From assembly GCA_030248195.1 (NCBI GenBank), contig JASAND010016315.1, forward strand, positions 1-64,000: 64,000 nucleotides of DNA, given 5' to 3'. Under the pieces are notes generated by a model. The model worked only from the letters and a program-made list of their open reading frames with translations, searched no databases and was not told the origin of the DNA. Positions 9,703 to 22,085 of this stretch are shown piece by piece (position 1 is the first letter of the stretch; each line of letters starts with the position of its first letter). The position numbers and the translations under genes are program-made. This DNA is from Trissonchulus latispiculum. Its lineage: Eukaryota > Nematoda > Enoplea > Enoplida > Ironidae.

Positions 9703-12479
9703 ATTATATATTGTACATATAAAAATAGCAAAAAATTTCCTTTGAGCTGCTAAAAATGGGAAGGAGGTTGGTTGGACACCCCCCTTGGATACTCAATCAA
9801 ATCAAGGAACCATTGAAATAGGAAATAAAGTTGGCGTGAAAAACCCATCGACGGGAAAAACCCATTTTCCAAAATTGAATATTTTTCTAACCGTTAGCAG
9901 GAAAGGTCAACTAATACGTATATTTGTTTAATGGAGCCTACAGATTAAACTGGTGTATCTACACGTATATATAGGTTTTACCTGGGTTCGTGCTGTTGTG
10001 GTGCTCCAGAGGATCGAAATCGGACATGGCACCATTTCAAGGGAGGGGGAAGTGAGGAGGGGCTTACAGGGCTGCCACGCGACCTTTCTTAGAAAAAAGG
10101 AAATAAAAAGGAATTTTGCACCCGAAAAAAGGAAAAAAGGAATTTGTCCGACAAAAAATAGGAAATAAAAGGAATTTTCAGAGATAAATTCATAACGCTA
10201 CTGAGCAAAAAGTTAAATTTTTCCATTTTGAACAGCCACACACGGATTGTCACATTTACATACGTTTCTAAGCAAAGAGAATTTAAGCAAAACGCTATTT
10301 AAAATGCAAATACAAACGCGTAATAAGCTTCGTCATCTTGATGACAGTATATATGCTAATATGAAATAGAAAATACGTGCCGAAGGGGCGGAATTTTTTG
10401 GTTTTGTACCCCCTCTTAATTTTTTCGACCCTCGAATCACAAACAGGAAGGCGACCCTGTACGTATCTGCACTTGGCTTAAGTTGTTTATATAATTATTA
10501 TCTAGCTTCGTAAAGATTTGAAATATTAAGGTTTAAATTGAGAACACCTTAAGAACAGGTTTTGGAGAATCTATCCTTTAAATATCAAACTTTGACGCAA
10601 AGAAATAGTCAAGCAACGCAATGTGATGTGACATAAAATAGTTCATCCGAGATATTTTAACCCGCAAAACGAGAATTCTGTTATTTTAGCTTGCAGTAGC
10701 TTATAACTGGGTTAAAACAGCGAGATTTGAGGAGCACAGCACTTCAGAAACTAAATCGGCTATGGAACCTTCAACGTTTTTTAATGAAGAAATAGGCCTT
10801 CACCAGACTCCACTAATATCTAAAGTTTAACCTTGTATATACCCGGAAATACGAAAGCAATTTATAAATACGAATGGAAATAGAATAAAGTAGAAACTAA
10901 CGCGCACTAAATGAATCCGAAGTGGAAACCTGTAAAACCTTTGGTTAAAAGTTTGAGAAATTTTTCGACGCTATAAAAAATCAGCAACAGAGACCTTAAT
11001 TTTTTGAAATTATGAATAATCTGTAACGGAAATCTTTAAAAAGATTTGAAATACGAGCGCTTAGTTTTGCAATTAATTAGAATATATAGTAAGTTTCAAA
11101 AAGTTTAAAACAGAAAAGAGATGTAAAAATTCTGCAGATGAAAATTAAAAACGCGAAAATTTCTAAAACGAGAAGTAGACAAGTGGCGAAGGCTCAGAAA
11201 TGTTTAAAAACTGAGAAATAACAGCTCTGCAGGTGCAAAAAATTTTAAAACTCTAGATAGAAGAGTGTTAGTTAGAGAGTTAGTATTTCCATGATTAACA
11301 GTTAAGTGTTCAACCCGACTGTTAAAACGTCTGGATTTGTTAAGGATTTGTTAACTTTACGAAATGTATTGCCTGCGAAAACCGTAGGCCAGCTGTAGTA
11401 GAATCGCCGAATCAAGGTGTACAGAACTCGCCTGTAGTTTGCATTAAAGTATCGATTGCTGAAAATATTGGATTTCTGTACTCAATACTGCTACGTTCAT
11501 AAGAGGTTCTGTCATTGCATTAGCTTTGTGGGGCTATTAAATATGGTGAAAACTGCTTATATGCGTGCAGAAACATGAAAAAGTGCAACTTTTAACAATG
11601 GGTAATTTTGGGGTGACCGGAAAAAAGGAATATGAAAAAGTGGAAAAAAACGGAAAAGGGTTTTTCCGGCAATCTTTTTTCCGGAAAAAAACCAACCCTA
11701 ACCTGTGAGACCCCTCACGAGAAGGCCAAACCCCCCATACCCGACCTTGACTACCCCCCCCCCCCAAGGCGACCTTAAAAAGCGAAGCCCCCCTCCCCCC
11801 TAAAATGAGGTCCAAACAAAAGAAGAAATGCAAAATTTTTGCAGAAATGTTTGCAATTTTTCAAAACTTTCCTGACAAAAAATTGAAAAAGCTAGATTGA
11901 AATAGACAAAACGCAAAAAATAGGTTCAAAACGCAATAAGACTAAACTTTTGATATCATTTGTCGAAAAATGCCCATTTTTAGCGGAAAAAATTTGGGTA
12001 CAGTTATTGGTAAAAATTTCCTAGTTTTGAGACCCCCCCAAGCCAGATTTGGACTTTTTACTCCCCCCCCACCCAAACTGGGGTACACCTATGGTTCTCA
12101 CCTTTAGCCCTCATGATAAAAACTTATATACTTACTTGTACTTTTTCCATCTCTATTGCTGCAGCAGCAACCTGATGGGCTCCGGATCCATAAACCAACT
12201 TGTTCAACCATAAACCTCCACAATCTCATAATAAAAAAGTTCCAGCAAAAATCCGAAAATGTGGGTTTCCTTCCCCCCATGGCTATAGATTATACGTTAT
12301 ACGTATGCAAAAGCAAAATTCTCAAAATTATTCTTTGACTAGTGCTTTAATAAATGTTAGACAAATATATATATTATATATAATATTATATACTAGACAA
12401 GGAAAATGCAATCATATGATTCTTTTTGATGACATTTCACAATATAGTAGAAAATATATATATATATATATAATTAGAA
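9703..12479. other. Mostly unassigned AT-rich DNA with old repeat fragments
   Basis: About 9835-10045 matches, in reverse, the end of the GGGAAAAAACCCA repeat at 28463-29120 (shared words around 'cctgggttcgtg' and 'gtggtgctcca'). About 10921-11050 is distantly similar, in reverse, to 22862-23060 (gtttccg/ctgcagattattc-type words). About 11580-12090 is C-rich low complexity with CCGG/GGAAAA words. I see no convincing gene in this stretch. Confidence 0.4.
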
Positions 12480-12786
12480 AAAATAGATTTCTTTTCTAAT
12501 TTTTTAATTTCAAAACAATCAGAAAATAATTAGAAAAAATTTGAATAATTTTCTAATTGTTTTCTAGTTTAGAAAACAATTGGAAAAAATAAAGAAAACA
12601 ATTAGAAAACAATTAAGCATAGGTGTACCACCTGTTTGGGTTGGGGGGGGGAGTAGATAGGTCCAAATTTGGCTCGGGGGACCCCACCCAAATCCGAAAT
12701 TTGGGGGAGGGGGACCCCCCCTAAACTGTACCCATGTTTTTTTGGCTAAAAATGCTCCTTTTTCAATGTACAGTACATAAAACATA
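12480..12786. repeat. TTTTCTAATT repeat and G-rich MITE fragment
   Basis: Positions 12480-12615 carry TTTTCTAATT words in both orientations. From 12620 the end CATAGGTGTACCACC of the G-rich MITE family begins. The sequence up to about 12780 matches, in reverse, the region at 40110-40255 and 40788-40817, so it is the same element as the one interrupted there. Confidence 0.5.
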
Positions 12787-14360
12787 TAGCCATGGGGGGA
12801 AAAAAAACCACATTTTCGGATTTTGGCTGGAACTTTTTTATTATAAGGGGTATCTGAGAACTTTATATACCATCGTACTTGGCGTACTTAGAACTTTCTT
12901 TTAAGCCTATTTGCACTTCTCAATGTTGTCCCGTTAGAGAGGTATAATGCAAAAAGTAGCGGGGGAAAAAAACCCAATGGGGGGAAAAAACCCAAATGGG
13001 GGGAAAATAAACCCACCCCTCACAGGTCTTAAAAATTGTTCTATCACAATTCTGACACTTCCAATGTAAAATTCAACCCTTTTTTTAGTTAGTATGAACC
13101 AAAAAACCCGATCTAAGTTTTTGAGATCTCATACATAGGTGTACCTTGAGAAATCGTTGGGGGAGGGGGTAGCCGAAATTAGGGTGGGTGGGGTCAGCCG
13201 TTTTGAGGTGGGGTTGGGTCCGGAAAAATCGAATTTGGGGGGGGGGGTAAAAAAGTTTTTTGGTCAAAAATTTAGAGAAAATTCGCAAATTTGCTAAAAA
13301 AGCGTTATTTCCAACTAAAAATCAAAAATATTTCTTCACTTTTGCTCATTTATTCGAAAAAACATAGATTTTTTTGCAAATATTTCGAATTTTTCCAAAA
13401 AATTCCGAATTTTTACTAATTTTGGGGCAAAATTTTCAAAATTTTGAGGGTGGGGTCTGGCAAATTTGGGTGGGTGGGGTCTGGGAGTTGGCCATTTGGG
13501 GGTGGGGTCCGCCAACAAAATACCGCGGGGGGGGTCGGTAATTTTCCATTTGGGGGGTGGGGTTCCCCCCCCCACCCCCCCCCCCCAGGTACACCTATGG
13601 TGCCGTTGAAAATGCTGCATCAACTGGCCAGGTTTCATAAAGTTTAACACATAAACATAGGGCAATTTTTGAAAAATGCTAAAAATGATGTAATTTGATA
13701 AAACTTATTATTCTATCGTGTAGAGAATGGTTTTTACGTAGAATTGGCTGTTAAAATCCACAATTGTACCTGTATTGGGTCCTCCAGCAGCGAAATGGCA
13801 CTTTTAAGGTTTTTAGCCCCTAGCTAGCCAGGTAAGCAAAATTGTCCGAATCTCACCGCATAGGATGACGCAGCGTGCTCGATAGTACCGTGCTATATTC
13901 TCTAATTGTTTCCGTGTTGAGTTGTTAAAAAAAATTTTTCAAAAAAAAAAATTTGGGTGGGTTTTTCCCCCCCAAAAGTGGGTTTTTCCCCGCCACGTTT
14001 GGCAATGTGCCAGACTAACGGTACAGCGGATCGGTCTAATTTTGGCTGTGTGCAAAGAGGAAGAGTTGCCATCATTGCAGATATTTGCAAAACTTTTCTA
14101 TCCCAACCCAGTCAAAAGTTACATCGGTCCAAACTTTTGCAAAATTTTGGCGTGGTTGGACCAAAAAGTAGGCGTCATTTTCAAAATGTCATAAAATGAG
14201 CAGGAGTGAACCAAATGACTTGATCTTCGCACACGTAGGTAAGAAAGAGTCGCGCTTCCTGCGCTATGTTTTGGAGCTCATATCTCCAACCCATGACCCA
14301 GGAGGCGGGTGGGTTTTTTTCCCCCCAAAAAGGGGGTGGGTTTTTTTCACCCCATGGCTA
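12787..14360. mobile_element. TA-flanked element with TAGCCATGGGG inverted ends
   Basis: The left end TAGCCATGGGG (12787) and right end CCCCATGGCTA (14360) are inverse complements, each flanked by TA (12785-12786 and 14361-14362). Just inside the ends are GGAAAAAAA-CCAC and GTGGG-TTTTTTT, and internal copies of GGGGGAAAAAACCCA occur near 12960-13020. TA flanks fit a Tc1/mariner-like target. No transposase is encoded. A younger G-rich MITE (13134-13599) is nested inside. Confidence 0.6.
13134..13599. mobile_element. G-rich MITE with CATAGGTGTACC ends, nested
   Basis: Inverted ends CATAGGTGTACCT and AGGTACACCTATG enclose a G-rich body. Comparison with the related copy at 15090-15660 shows an empty site: the host repeat reads 'ttcatatgccattg' at 15437-15450, but here the same phrase is split by this segment. 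No 8-bp duplication is visible for this copy, unlike the relatives at 39307, 40256 and 40846. Confidence 0.7.
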
Positions 14361-15095
14361 TACTCAAAAGCTTCTCTCAGTAGTTTTCGTATGCGAAAAT
14401 AGGGCTTGAAAATTGACAAATTTGTGCTAAAATATGCCTAAATTAGCCCAGATTGTGGTTTATAATTGCGTATATTACCTTTTAATTGCTATAAATAACC
14501 ACCTTTAGCTCTTTATTTGGGATTTTTAGCATTTTTTTCTAATTTTTTTCAAAATTTTTAATAAATTGCAAAAAAATTTTTCAAAAATTTTGATTTTTTT
14601 ACCTGTTTTGGCCCAATTTTAGGGGGAGGGGTTTGAGCTCGGCTTGGGGGGGGGGGAGTAGTGGAGGTCGGGGGGGGGGAGGGGGGGTCTGGCCTCTCCG
14701 GTGGGGGGGGGGGGTCTCACAGGGGGCAAACTGTAGCCTGGTTCACCTATGCAATTAAGATTTTATTTTCTAATTGTTTTCTAATTTAGAAAACAATTTG
14801 AAAATAATTAGAAAACAACTAGAAAAAATTTGTCAACTGTAGAAAATAATTAGAAAAAAATTAGAAAACATTTAATATTTTCTAATTGTTTTCTAGAAAT
14901 GGGCGTCGTGTGCCCCCCCCCCAGGTACGGTACACCTATGGTGACACTGGACCTGTCCCTATCCCTGTGTTGAGTGTACTAGTGTACTAGTTAGAAAAAT
15001 TTCATAATTTTGATAGATTTTTGGAAAAATATGAAATTTATTAAAAAATTCCGGCGAAGCCCGAAAATGTTATGGAATTTTGGTGCGAATATCTA
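14361..15095. repeat. AT-rich DNA, G-tract and TTTTCTAATT repeats
   Basis: AT-rich DNA is followed by long G runs (14640-14720), an end-like CACCTATG (14742), TTTTCTAATT words in both orientations (14760-14895), and another CACCTATGG end near 14933. No gene is seen. Confidence 0.4.
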
Positions 15096-17030
15096 TAGCC
15101 ATGGGGGAAAACCTACATTTTCGGATTTGGACTGGAACTTTTTTATTGTAAGGGCTAGATGATAACTTTATACCATCGTACTTGGCGTGGCGTACTTAGA
15201 TCTTTCTTTTAAGCCCATTTGCACTTCTCTAGGTTGTACCGTTAGGCCGGTATAATGCAAAAAGTAGCGGGGGAAAAACCCAATGGGGGGGGGGAAACCC
15301 AAATGGGGAGGACCCACCCCTCACAGGTCTCAAAAATTGTCGTAGCGCTATTCTGACACTTCCGGTGTAAAATCCAACTCTTTTTTAGCTAGTATATATA
15401 AATCAAAAAACCCTATCTAGGTACCTTTTTTGAGTTTTCATATGCCATTGAAAATGCAGAATCAAACGGACAGGTTTCATAAAGTTTAACACATAAACAT
15501 AGGGCAATTTTTGAAAAATGCTAAAACCGATGTGATTTGATAAAACTTGTTAGTCTGTCGTGTAGATAATGGTTTCTACGTTCAATTGACTGCTAAAATA
15601 CACAATTGGACCTGTCCTGTGTCCTTCAATACCGAAATGGTACTTTCAGGATTTTTGGCCCCTAGCTAGACAGGGAAGCAAGATTATCAAAATTTTTGAA
15701 AAACTGTAATTTAATAAAAATTCTGCTCAATTTTCGCTCAAAATATGCATATAAACAGCTGAAAAATTTATCTAGGGGGGGGGCCCGAAATGTCAAAGGA
15801 GAGTGCCCAAATCGCAAAGTGGGGGTCAGGCCCCCCCTGGATCCGCCACTGGACCACAGGACCACCCTAGGACTGGCTTATTTTTAGTCCAAAATTTATG
15901 GGGGCCCCCCCCCAAAATCGCTAAAAATGACTAATTTTAGGTGTTTTTAAGCTAAAATAACGAAAATTTCGTTAAAAATCCTTTGAAAATCGGAAAAGTT
16001 TTGAAACTTTAGGGTAAAAATGGTAAAATTTGGCAATTTTCTGGGTAATGGGGGGAGGTCGAAATTTATGTGGGGGGAGGTCGCCGAGTCGAGGGGGCCC
16101 CCCCACCACCCCCCCCCCCCCAGTAAAAATAAGCCAGCTTGGAGGTTAAATCTACGTAAAGTCCATACCAAATTGATCAGGATTCTCTATTGAGCTAAGA
16201 AATGCATGAATTTTTGTTTTGATGCTATGGAAAAAACTTCAGTTTGAAATTTGGGTTTTTCGCGCACATGTGTTTTCCCCGATGAGTCTAGATCACCCCA
16301 GGTCGCACCACATATGTACACTAGAGCCAAATTGCATATCACATCACACAGACATATCTTTTGTGAAACTGTAATCTGTTTTTGGGCTGGATCTTTCCAG
16401 TAGTTCAGGGTGACCCACCAAAGTTGACCCTGTCTGACCCCCCATGGATGGGACCAAAATTTTCAAAGTCCCAAAAAATTTGCTGAGAGGCAGCGGGAGC
16501 TACAATAATACACCCTTCAAGGTAATTTTGGATGCTCTTTAACATAGGCTACTACGTACCTGGCTTTTTCCTAGGCAAAAATTTCTGGGGGGGGGAGTGG
16601 GGGGGGGGGCTCGGATTTCGGGGGGGGGAAGAAAATTATTGAGAAAAATGTCTAAAAATATCTATTTTTTGCTGCTGAGCTAAAAAATTGACTATTTTTA
16701 ACTTAAATTTAAGCTTAAAATAGCTAAAAAATGCTTAAAAATGGGTAAAAATCCGGCGAAGCCGGAAAAAGTTTTCAAAATTTGCCCTAAAAACCCTATT
16801 TTTCCGGGCACTTTAGGGTAGGGGGGGCTTCTGGGGGGGGAAGGCCCGAATCCGGGGGGGGGGCGTTTATGGGGGGGGGTGGGCGAGCCCCGTCTGGGGG
16901 GGAACGGATTTCGGGGGCGCCCCCACCCCCCCCCCCCCCCTGTAGGAAAAAGCCAGCGTACTAAAATGCGATCTATATAGCTCATATGGGTGTCTCACAC
17001 CGGCGATGGGTTTTTCCCCTTTTCCCAAGT
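15096..17030. mobile_element. Second copy of the TAGCCATGGGG family, interrupted
   Basis: Begins TAGCCATGGGGGAAAAC at 15096 and parallels the 12787 copy for about 550 bp. It then contains the end of a hAT-like repeat (CTGGATCCGCCACTG, ending near 15852), G/C-tract MITE DNA (15900-16140 and 16580-16950), and a tail near 17005-17025 with gatgggtttttcccc. The right end is not resolved. No coding region is seen. Confidence 0.45.
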
Positions 17031-17891
17031 TTTCTCTACATTTGGACCCCAAATTTCCAGGACCCGGCCCCGGTAATGGCGAAGGTGCATCTCTAATATC
17101 GAACTAACTAAATAGCTAAGTTCCGTTTCTGTATCACTTGCCCAGCGACCGCAGTGGCCGGTCAAAATGGTGAAAATTTGAAATGAAAAATTGCAATTTC
17201 TCGCTACCCATTCAGGTTTCGTTTTTGCCAGATGTCACCGTTTGGGTGCAAGGCAAGTTACTGTATGTGCTTATGTTTTGCGTACGTGCATTATATATAA
17301 TGCGTATCAGGGTTCATGCGAGCTGGAAAAACCTGGAAATACCTGGAAAAACCTAAAATTTGGGTAAACACCTGGAAAAACCTGGAATTTGCTGATTGAT
17401 TGCAAAATTTACCAAATTTCTTATATTTACCATTGAAATTGAAAAAATTGCCCGAATTGTGATTTTGTTTAGCCCGGATTGTCAGCTTTTCACCCATGGT
17501 TTGTCGATTGTTTTCTACTTGGTATATGTTGTGTGTTTTAAAGCAATAAGGCCTTTCCTTAAACTTTTATTTAAATTTTATTTTCAAACTGAAAGTTTTA
17601 CCCTAAAGGCGGACATTACCAATAATGACGATTTCCGAAAATTGTATATATTGAGAATTTCTCCAGAACGTCCTGCTTTAAAAAATTCTTCTATTTTTCT
17701 TGGGCTCCTCACCCACCCAAAATTCCCGTTGGCTGCCCGATTTTTTGCGTTATATATTTCTACGCATTTAAGCAGTCGAGCCTAAAAATACCCAACCACA
17801 ATTTCAAGGGTGGTCTAAACTAATTTCTTGAGACAACTGGCTGTAGTTTGGACGCTGGCTTCTTCTTTGGGAGGGCTGCCTCCTCCGGACC
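17031..17891. other. Unassigned DNA with short ACCTGGAAA repeats
   Basis: About 17329-17390 has several ACCTGGAAA units. The rest shows no recognisable gene or transposon end. An open stretch at 17396-17785 has no family features and is not called. Confidence 0.35.
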
Positions 17892-17897
17892 CTCACT

Positions 17898-18138
17898 CAG
17901 GGTATTTTTTGGAGGCCCAAATTTTTGCCAAAAATAGGCCAATTTTCCGGCTTCGCCGGAGATTTTTTCGTAAAAATAGCTATTTTTAGCTTAAATCCTG
18001 GCATTTTTGAGAACTTTTTGCGTTTCACCATGCCAAATACGCCAAAAAATACCATTTTTGGCTCATTTTTGCAAAAAATTCTTCCCCCCCCCGAAAATTT
18101 CTTCCCCCCCCGGAAAAAAATCCCTAAAAAATACCCTG
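17898..18138 (+). mobile_element. Short MITE with CAGGGTATTTTT ends, 6-bp duplication
   Basis: Ends CAGGGTATTTTTTGG and CCTAAAAAATACCCTG are inverted. Flanks are CTCACT at 17892-17897 and CTCACT at 18139-18144. A TTC-loop hairpin lies at 17947-17959. Two more copies frame exon E of the exonuclease gene (about 21310-21623 and 22086-22463). Confidence 0.75.
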
Positions 18139-18359
18139 CTCACTTACTTCTTCGATTCTACATTCATTCTTTTGTCTGCATACTATGTATATATGTGTTA
18201 TTGTTTTGTTTCTATTTTGACTTGACAAAGCAAACTAAAATGCGAAAACTTCTTAACTGTTCAAGCAAAAGAATTCAAAAATTTTAAGAGCAAACTTTCT
18301 CCAAAATTAAAAATTGTCTTCAACTTTTGGGGGACCACGCCACGCCCCAGACCCCTGCA

Positions 18360-18685
18360 CAGGCGCGTAGCCAGGGGGGGGGGTGGGAGGAAATCCCCCC
18401 GAAATTGTGGAGCCCCCAGGTTTTTCCATGCCATGTGGAAAACAGTGCATTGTACCATAATAATACGTGTTTCGTAGCCCAAAATGAGTACCAAATACTC
18501 GACTTTGACCAGCTTTTACATCATTTGGGTGCGTCAACACGTGATAGGCATTATTATTAATTTCAAAGAATGCTCTGTAATAATTTCACGAATGTCGCAA
18601 AATAAAAAAATTTCTCTGTTTCTGTGGGGTTCCGCCCCCCAGGCCCCCTGACAATTTTTTCGAAATTTTTCTGGCTACGCTAGTG
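18360..18685 (+). mobile_element. hAT-like MITE, near-perfect 8-bp duplication
   Basis: The left end CAGGCGCGTAGCCAG and right end CTGGCTACGCTAGTG are inverted. Flanks are CCCCTGCA (18352-18359) and CCCCTGCC (18686-18693), 7 of 8 identical. The ends resemble those of the element at 62287-63062. An 8-bp duplication and a CA-G-type end fit the hAT superfamily. Confidence 0.65.
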
Positions 18686-18693
18686 CCCCTGCC

Positions 18694-19224
18694 TATTTTT
18701 TTTCTGCTATTCATAGTTTAACATGTAGTTAAACATTATAATTCAACGAGCACAGTGCGTAAAATGAGGCTAAGACTCAATAGTCTTATTTAAAACTGCT
18801 AAAATGCATTAACTTGACGTTAAGTGCTCTTATTACGTTTATAACGCATATTTAGGTTACCGAAATTAAAAATATTTATATATATATAATTATAATGGGA
18901 ATGTAAATTGTAAAAGACTAAGAATATTAAAACAATTTTACATTCGTCAGTTATATATTATGTATATACGTAGTTTTCAGACTTTTGAAGACGTTTTTTT
19001 ACACTGGATTTGTATTTTTAGCACTTTAACACTACATGTTCCGGATTTAGCGATTTATATACAAGTTTTGTAAAGATGTAATCTATTTTTAGCCTTTATA
19101 TTTCCAAAAGCTTGATTGAAAATGCCAATACTTACGCACGATGGGCACCGGAAAACCCGATAAATTCAAATATTTATGAGAATTTTGCGAAACTGTTTAA
19201 AATTTTCGGAAAGTTTTAGAAATT
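18694..19224. other. Unassigned AT-rich DNA
   Basis: AT-rich sequence without recognisable gene, tandem repeat or transposon end. Confidence 0.4.
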
Positions 19225-20944
19225 ATATCATAGGGGTCGCGGCAGCGACCCCTATAATATGTGTGAAAATTGGCTAGAGACAGTGTAAAATCCAGAGACA
19301 GATCCTGCGCAGATTTCATGCGCAAATTGTAGAGCACATCGAGTTTAGTATGTCTGTGAAGTTTCAGCCCCGTATCACTTACCGTTAAAAAGTTGCGCCC
19401 CGGACCGGTTATGGCGGCGATGTTTTTTTTCCGGTTTCTCCTATTTGATGGTTGTATTGTACATAATGTTCGCCGCTTTCACGTGATCTGCAGCGGTGGG
19501 CCAACCTAAAGGGCTATGGGGTCTAGTAGTACCCTCTAAAGAATTTAAGAATCGCAACTTTTTTGCGCCACAGCGCCGCAGTGGCGCCGCAAAGTCGGCT
19601 CAGAGCGAAAAGTGACCATTTTTGTGGTCGTCGCTCAGGTCGAACATTACGAGGTGGAGCTGATTTCTTTTTATATTCAGAAATTACATATATTGAACTA
19701 ACTAACGGTCCAGGTTGCGTGTCTCTATCTCTTCCCTAGCGACCACAGTGGCCCGTCAAAAATGGCGAAAATTCGAAAAATGAAAAATCGAAATTTCTCG
19801 CTATCTGTTCAATTTTGAAAGCTCAAATCTTCCATACAATGGTTTTCTGGCACGGAGAATCGATTCCCGCAGTCAGTTTTACCGTCAGACCCACCCATTT
19901 TGCTGGGCTGGTTCTACTTTGCCGTCGGGAGGGTCAAGTCGGAAACCGCTTCCTGGAGGTCCTTAGTAGGCTTAACTCGGCCTCTCAAAACTTTGTCTAT
20001 AGGGGTTTTCTGATGCGCCCAGCTCATTCCGGGTATCCGTTTTGCCGTCCGACGTACCTATTTTGCTGGGCTGGTTCTACTTTGCCGTCGGGATGGTCAA
20101 GTCGGAAACCGCTTCCTGGAGGTCCATAGTAGGCTTAACTTGGCCTCTCAAAACTTTGTCTACTGGGCTTATTCTAGTGGGGGGGGTGGGGGGGCCCCCC
20201 CATAAACACCCTTCCCCCCCAAAAATCGTCCCCCCCCAAAAAAGTAGGTGCCCCTTTTGGTACCAAATTTTGCCCTGAAAAAATGGCTCAGAAGGCCAAA
20301 TTTTCAAAAATTTTCCGGCTTCGCCGGAGATTTTTACTCATTTTTTGTGTTTTTTAACACTAAATCTGCTTATTTTTGCAATAAAAATCAACTTTTACAG
20401 TACATGCCAGAAAAATAGCGCTATTTTTAGCATATTTTTAGAAAAATTTTTAGAAAAAATAGGGGTGTTCTGGTGCGCCCAGCTCATTCCGGGTATCCGT
20501 TTTGCCGTCCGCCGTACCTATTTTGCTGGGCTGGTTCTACTTTGCCGTCGGGAGGGTAAGTCGGAAACCGCTTCCTGGAGGTCCATAGTAGGCTTAACTT
20601 GGCCTCTCAAAACTTTGTCTATAGGGGTTTTCTGGTGCGCCCAGCTCATTCCGGGTATCCGTTTTGCCGTCCGACGTACCTAATTTGCTGGGCTGATTCC
20701 AGTTTGCCGTTTGAAGGGTCAGTCGGGTAGGGGGTCAAGTGGTCGAAAATAAAATTATTCAAAAGTGGTCAAACTTGGTATCAAATGAAAGCCCAAAGTG
20801 AGCTGAGCAACTTTTGTCATAGAACTGCGTACCCAAAATTGCTGTAGAGTGCTGTGGTGGGGTGGGGTGGGGACTTAGGCGATTTTAGGTGAAAAACAAA
20901 CAAAGTTTTTCAGAAGTGGTCAAATTTGGTATCAAATGAAAGCC
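19225..20944 (+). mobile_element. Composite repeat (plus copy): terminal palindrome and tandem arrays
   Basis: Starts with a 16-bp-stem palindrome (19225-19260, one mismatch, loop ggca), followed by about 580 bp of unique body. Then come units of a roughly 163-bp repeat (19890-20160 and 20460-20735) and about 1.4 units of a roughly 147-bp repeat (20735-20944). An inverted, longer-array copy lies at 37198-38804. A G/C-rich MITE-like insert (about 20164-20458) interrupts the 163-bp array. Terminal palindromes plus a central minisatellite recall Helentron-related HINE elements; that class assignment is inference. Confidence 0.6.
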
Positions 20945-21130
20945 CTAAGTCTTCTTCGCACTTTCATTGACCTTGTTCCACAAATAATTCATGACGGTGT
21001 GCCTAGCTTGGCGCAAACGGGCAGATATTATGATAAGTTTGCAAAAAATTTTCCGGATGCACCCAATTTTCAAGAAACTGCAAACGATATAATTTGCAAA
21101 CTTCCACAGAAGAGCAAAGACAATGAATAA
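20945..21130 (+). other. Unrecognised short open segment
   Basis: An open frame of about 60 codons starts exactly where the 147-bp repeat stops and ends at a TAA followed by AATAAA-like sequence. It contains LVPQIIHDGVPSL and FAKNFPDAPNF and looks more protein-like than nearby frames. I do not recognise a family. It could be the tail of an old transposon protein or chance. From 21131 to 21309 nothing is recognised. Confidence 0.2.
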
Positions 21131-21309
21131 TAAACGCCTAAGTGTAGATAAAACACATTACATAACCTAAGCAAAGCCTGTTCAGGCGGAATTTTATCTC
21201 GGCGGTAAACAACCCGCAGATTTGCAATAATGTATTGAGCAAAACCTTCAACGATAGTAACACATTTCGCAGTATTATTCAAATGACCTAAAATCCTTCA
21301 AAAATGAGA

Positions 21310-21623
21310 TTGGGGCGGCCCCCCCCGAAATCGCCCCCTCCCGGGAGTTTTGTTTCCCCCCGGGATTTTTGGATGCCCAAATTTTTGCCAAAACTAGGCA
21401 AATTGAAGATTTTTTCGTAAAAATAGCTATTTTTAGCTTAAATCCTGGGATTTTTGAGAACTTTTAGCGTTTCACCATGCAAAATACGCCAAAAAATACC
21501 ATTTTTGGCTCATTTATGCAAAAAATCGTCCCCCCCCCCCCCCCCGAAAATTTCTCCCCCCCGGGCCCGGGGGGGCCCCCCGGGAAGCCCCCCCCCCGAA
21601 AAAAAATCCCTAAAAATACCCTG
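21310..21623 (+). mobile_element. CAGGGTATTTTT-family MITE, copy downstream of exon E
   Basis: The body matches 17898-18138 (words such as accatttttggctc and gcgtttcaccatg). The right end is ATCCCTAAAAATACCCTG at 21623. The left end is degraded, so the start is approximate. It lies 46 bp below exon E and is inverted relative to the copy at 22086-22463. Confidence 0.6.
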
Positions 21624-21669
21624 ATTATAGGGAACAAACAACAAAAGACCAACCAAAGCGAGAACTCAC

Positions 21670-22049
21670 GCTAGTCTCATTTGATGAGCAAGCAGCTCCA
21701 GAACTTGAGGAAGAAGAATTGTCCACTGAAGTAGACGTGGGCAAAATCTGCAGCCGATAAATACCCATATCATTAGAATCTTTCAAAATAACCGAATCAA
21801 TCCCAAACTGTCGACAGTATTCCAATTTGTCCCGGTCGATGGTCATGATGACCGGAGAGTCGGAGGATTCCTCATACTCGTCCAGAAAGTCCAACGCCTC
21901 CCCGGACAGTGGATCAACAATGTCCTCAGCAAATGGATAGGACAGCGGAGGATCCTCGCCCTGATAATAGGGCAGTATTCCAGCGTAGACACATTCCATC
22001 ATTCGCTTGGCATACTCTTCTGACGACGAATCCTCATCAGACGAATAGC
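21670..22049 (-). CDS. EXD2-like exonuclease, exon E
   Basis: The fifth recognisable exon, 380 nt. Its acceptor GTTTAG lies at 22050-22055 and a strong donor GTGAGT at 21664-21669. It begins with two bases that complete the split Gly codon of exon D, so the phase agrees. The product is acidic and Ser-rich (SSDEDSSSEE near the start, a Ser run near the end) with a folded-looking middle (YAGILPYYQGEDPP, DRDKLEYCRQFGID). This lies C-terminal to the exonuclease fold and has no clear match to the human EXD2 tail. The gene must continue at lower coordinates, but I could not find the next exon. Confidence 0.65.
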
Positions 22050-22085
22050 CTAAACGGAACAGACTCACGCAGTTAGACCATACAA

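Noticed and set aside
12564..16985. Gly/Pro-rich open frames in G/C-tract repeats
   Set aside because: Produced by poly-G and poly-C tracts in MITEs; no start context and no family.
20077..20683. Open frames in the 163-bp tandem array
   Set aside because: The same peptide repeats in several frames and on both strands of a minisatellite; not a gene.
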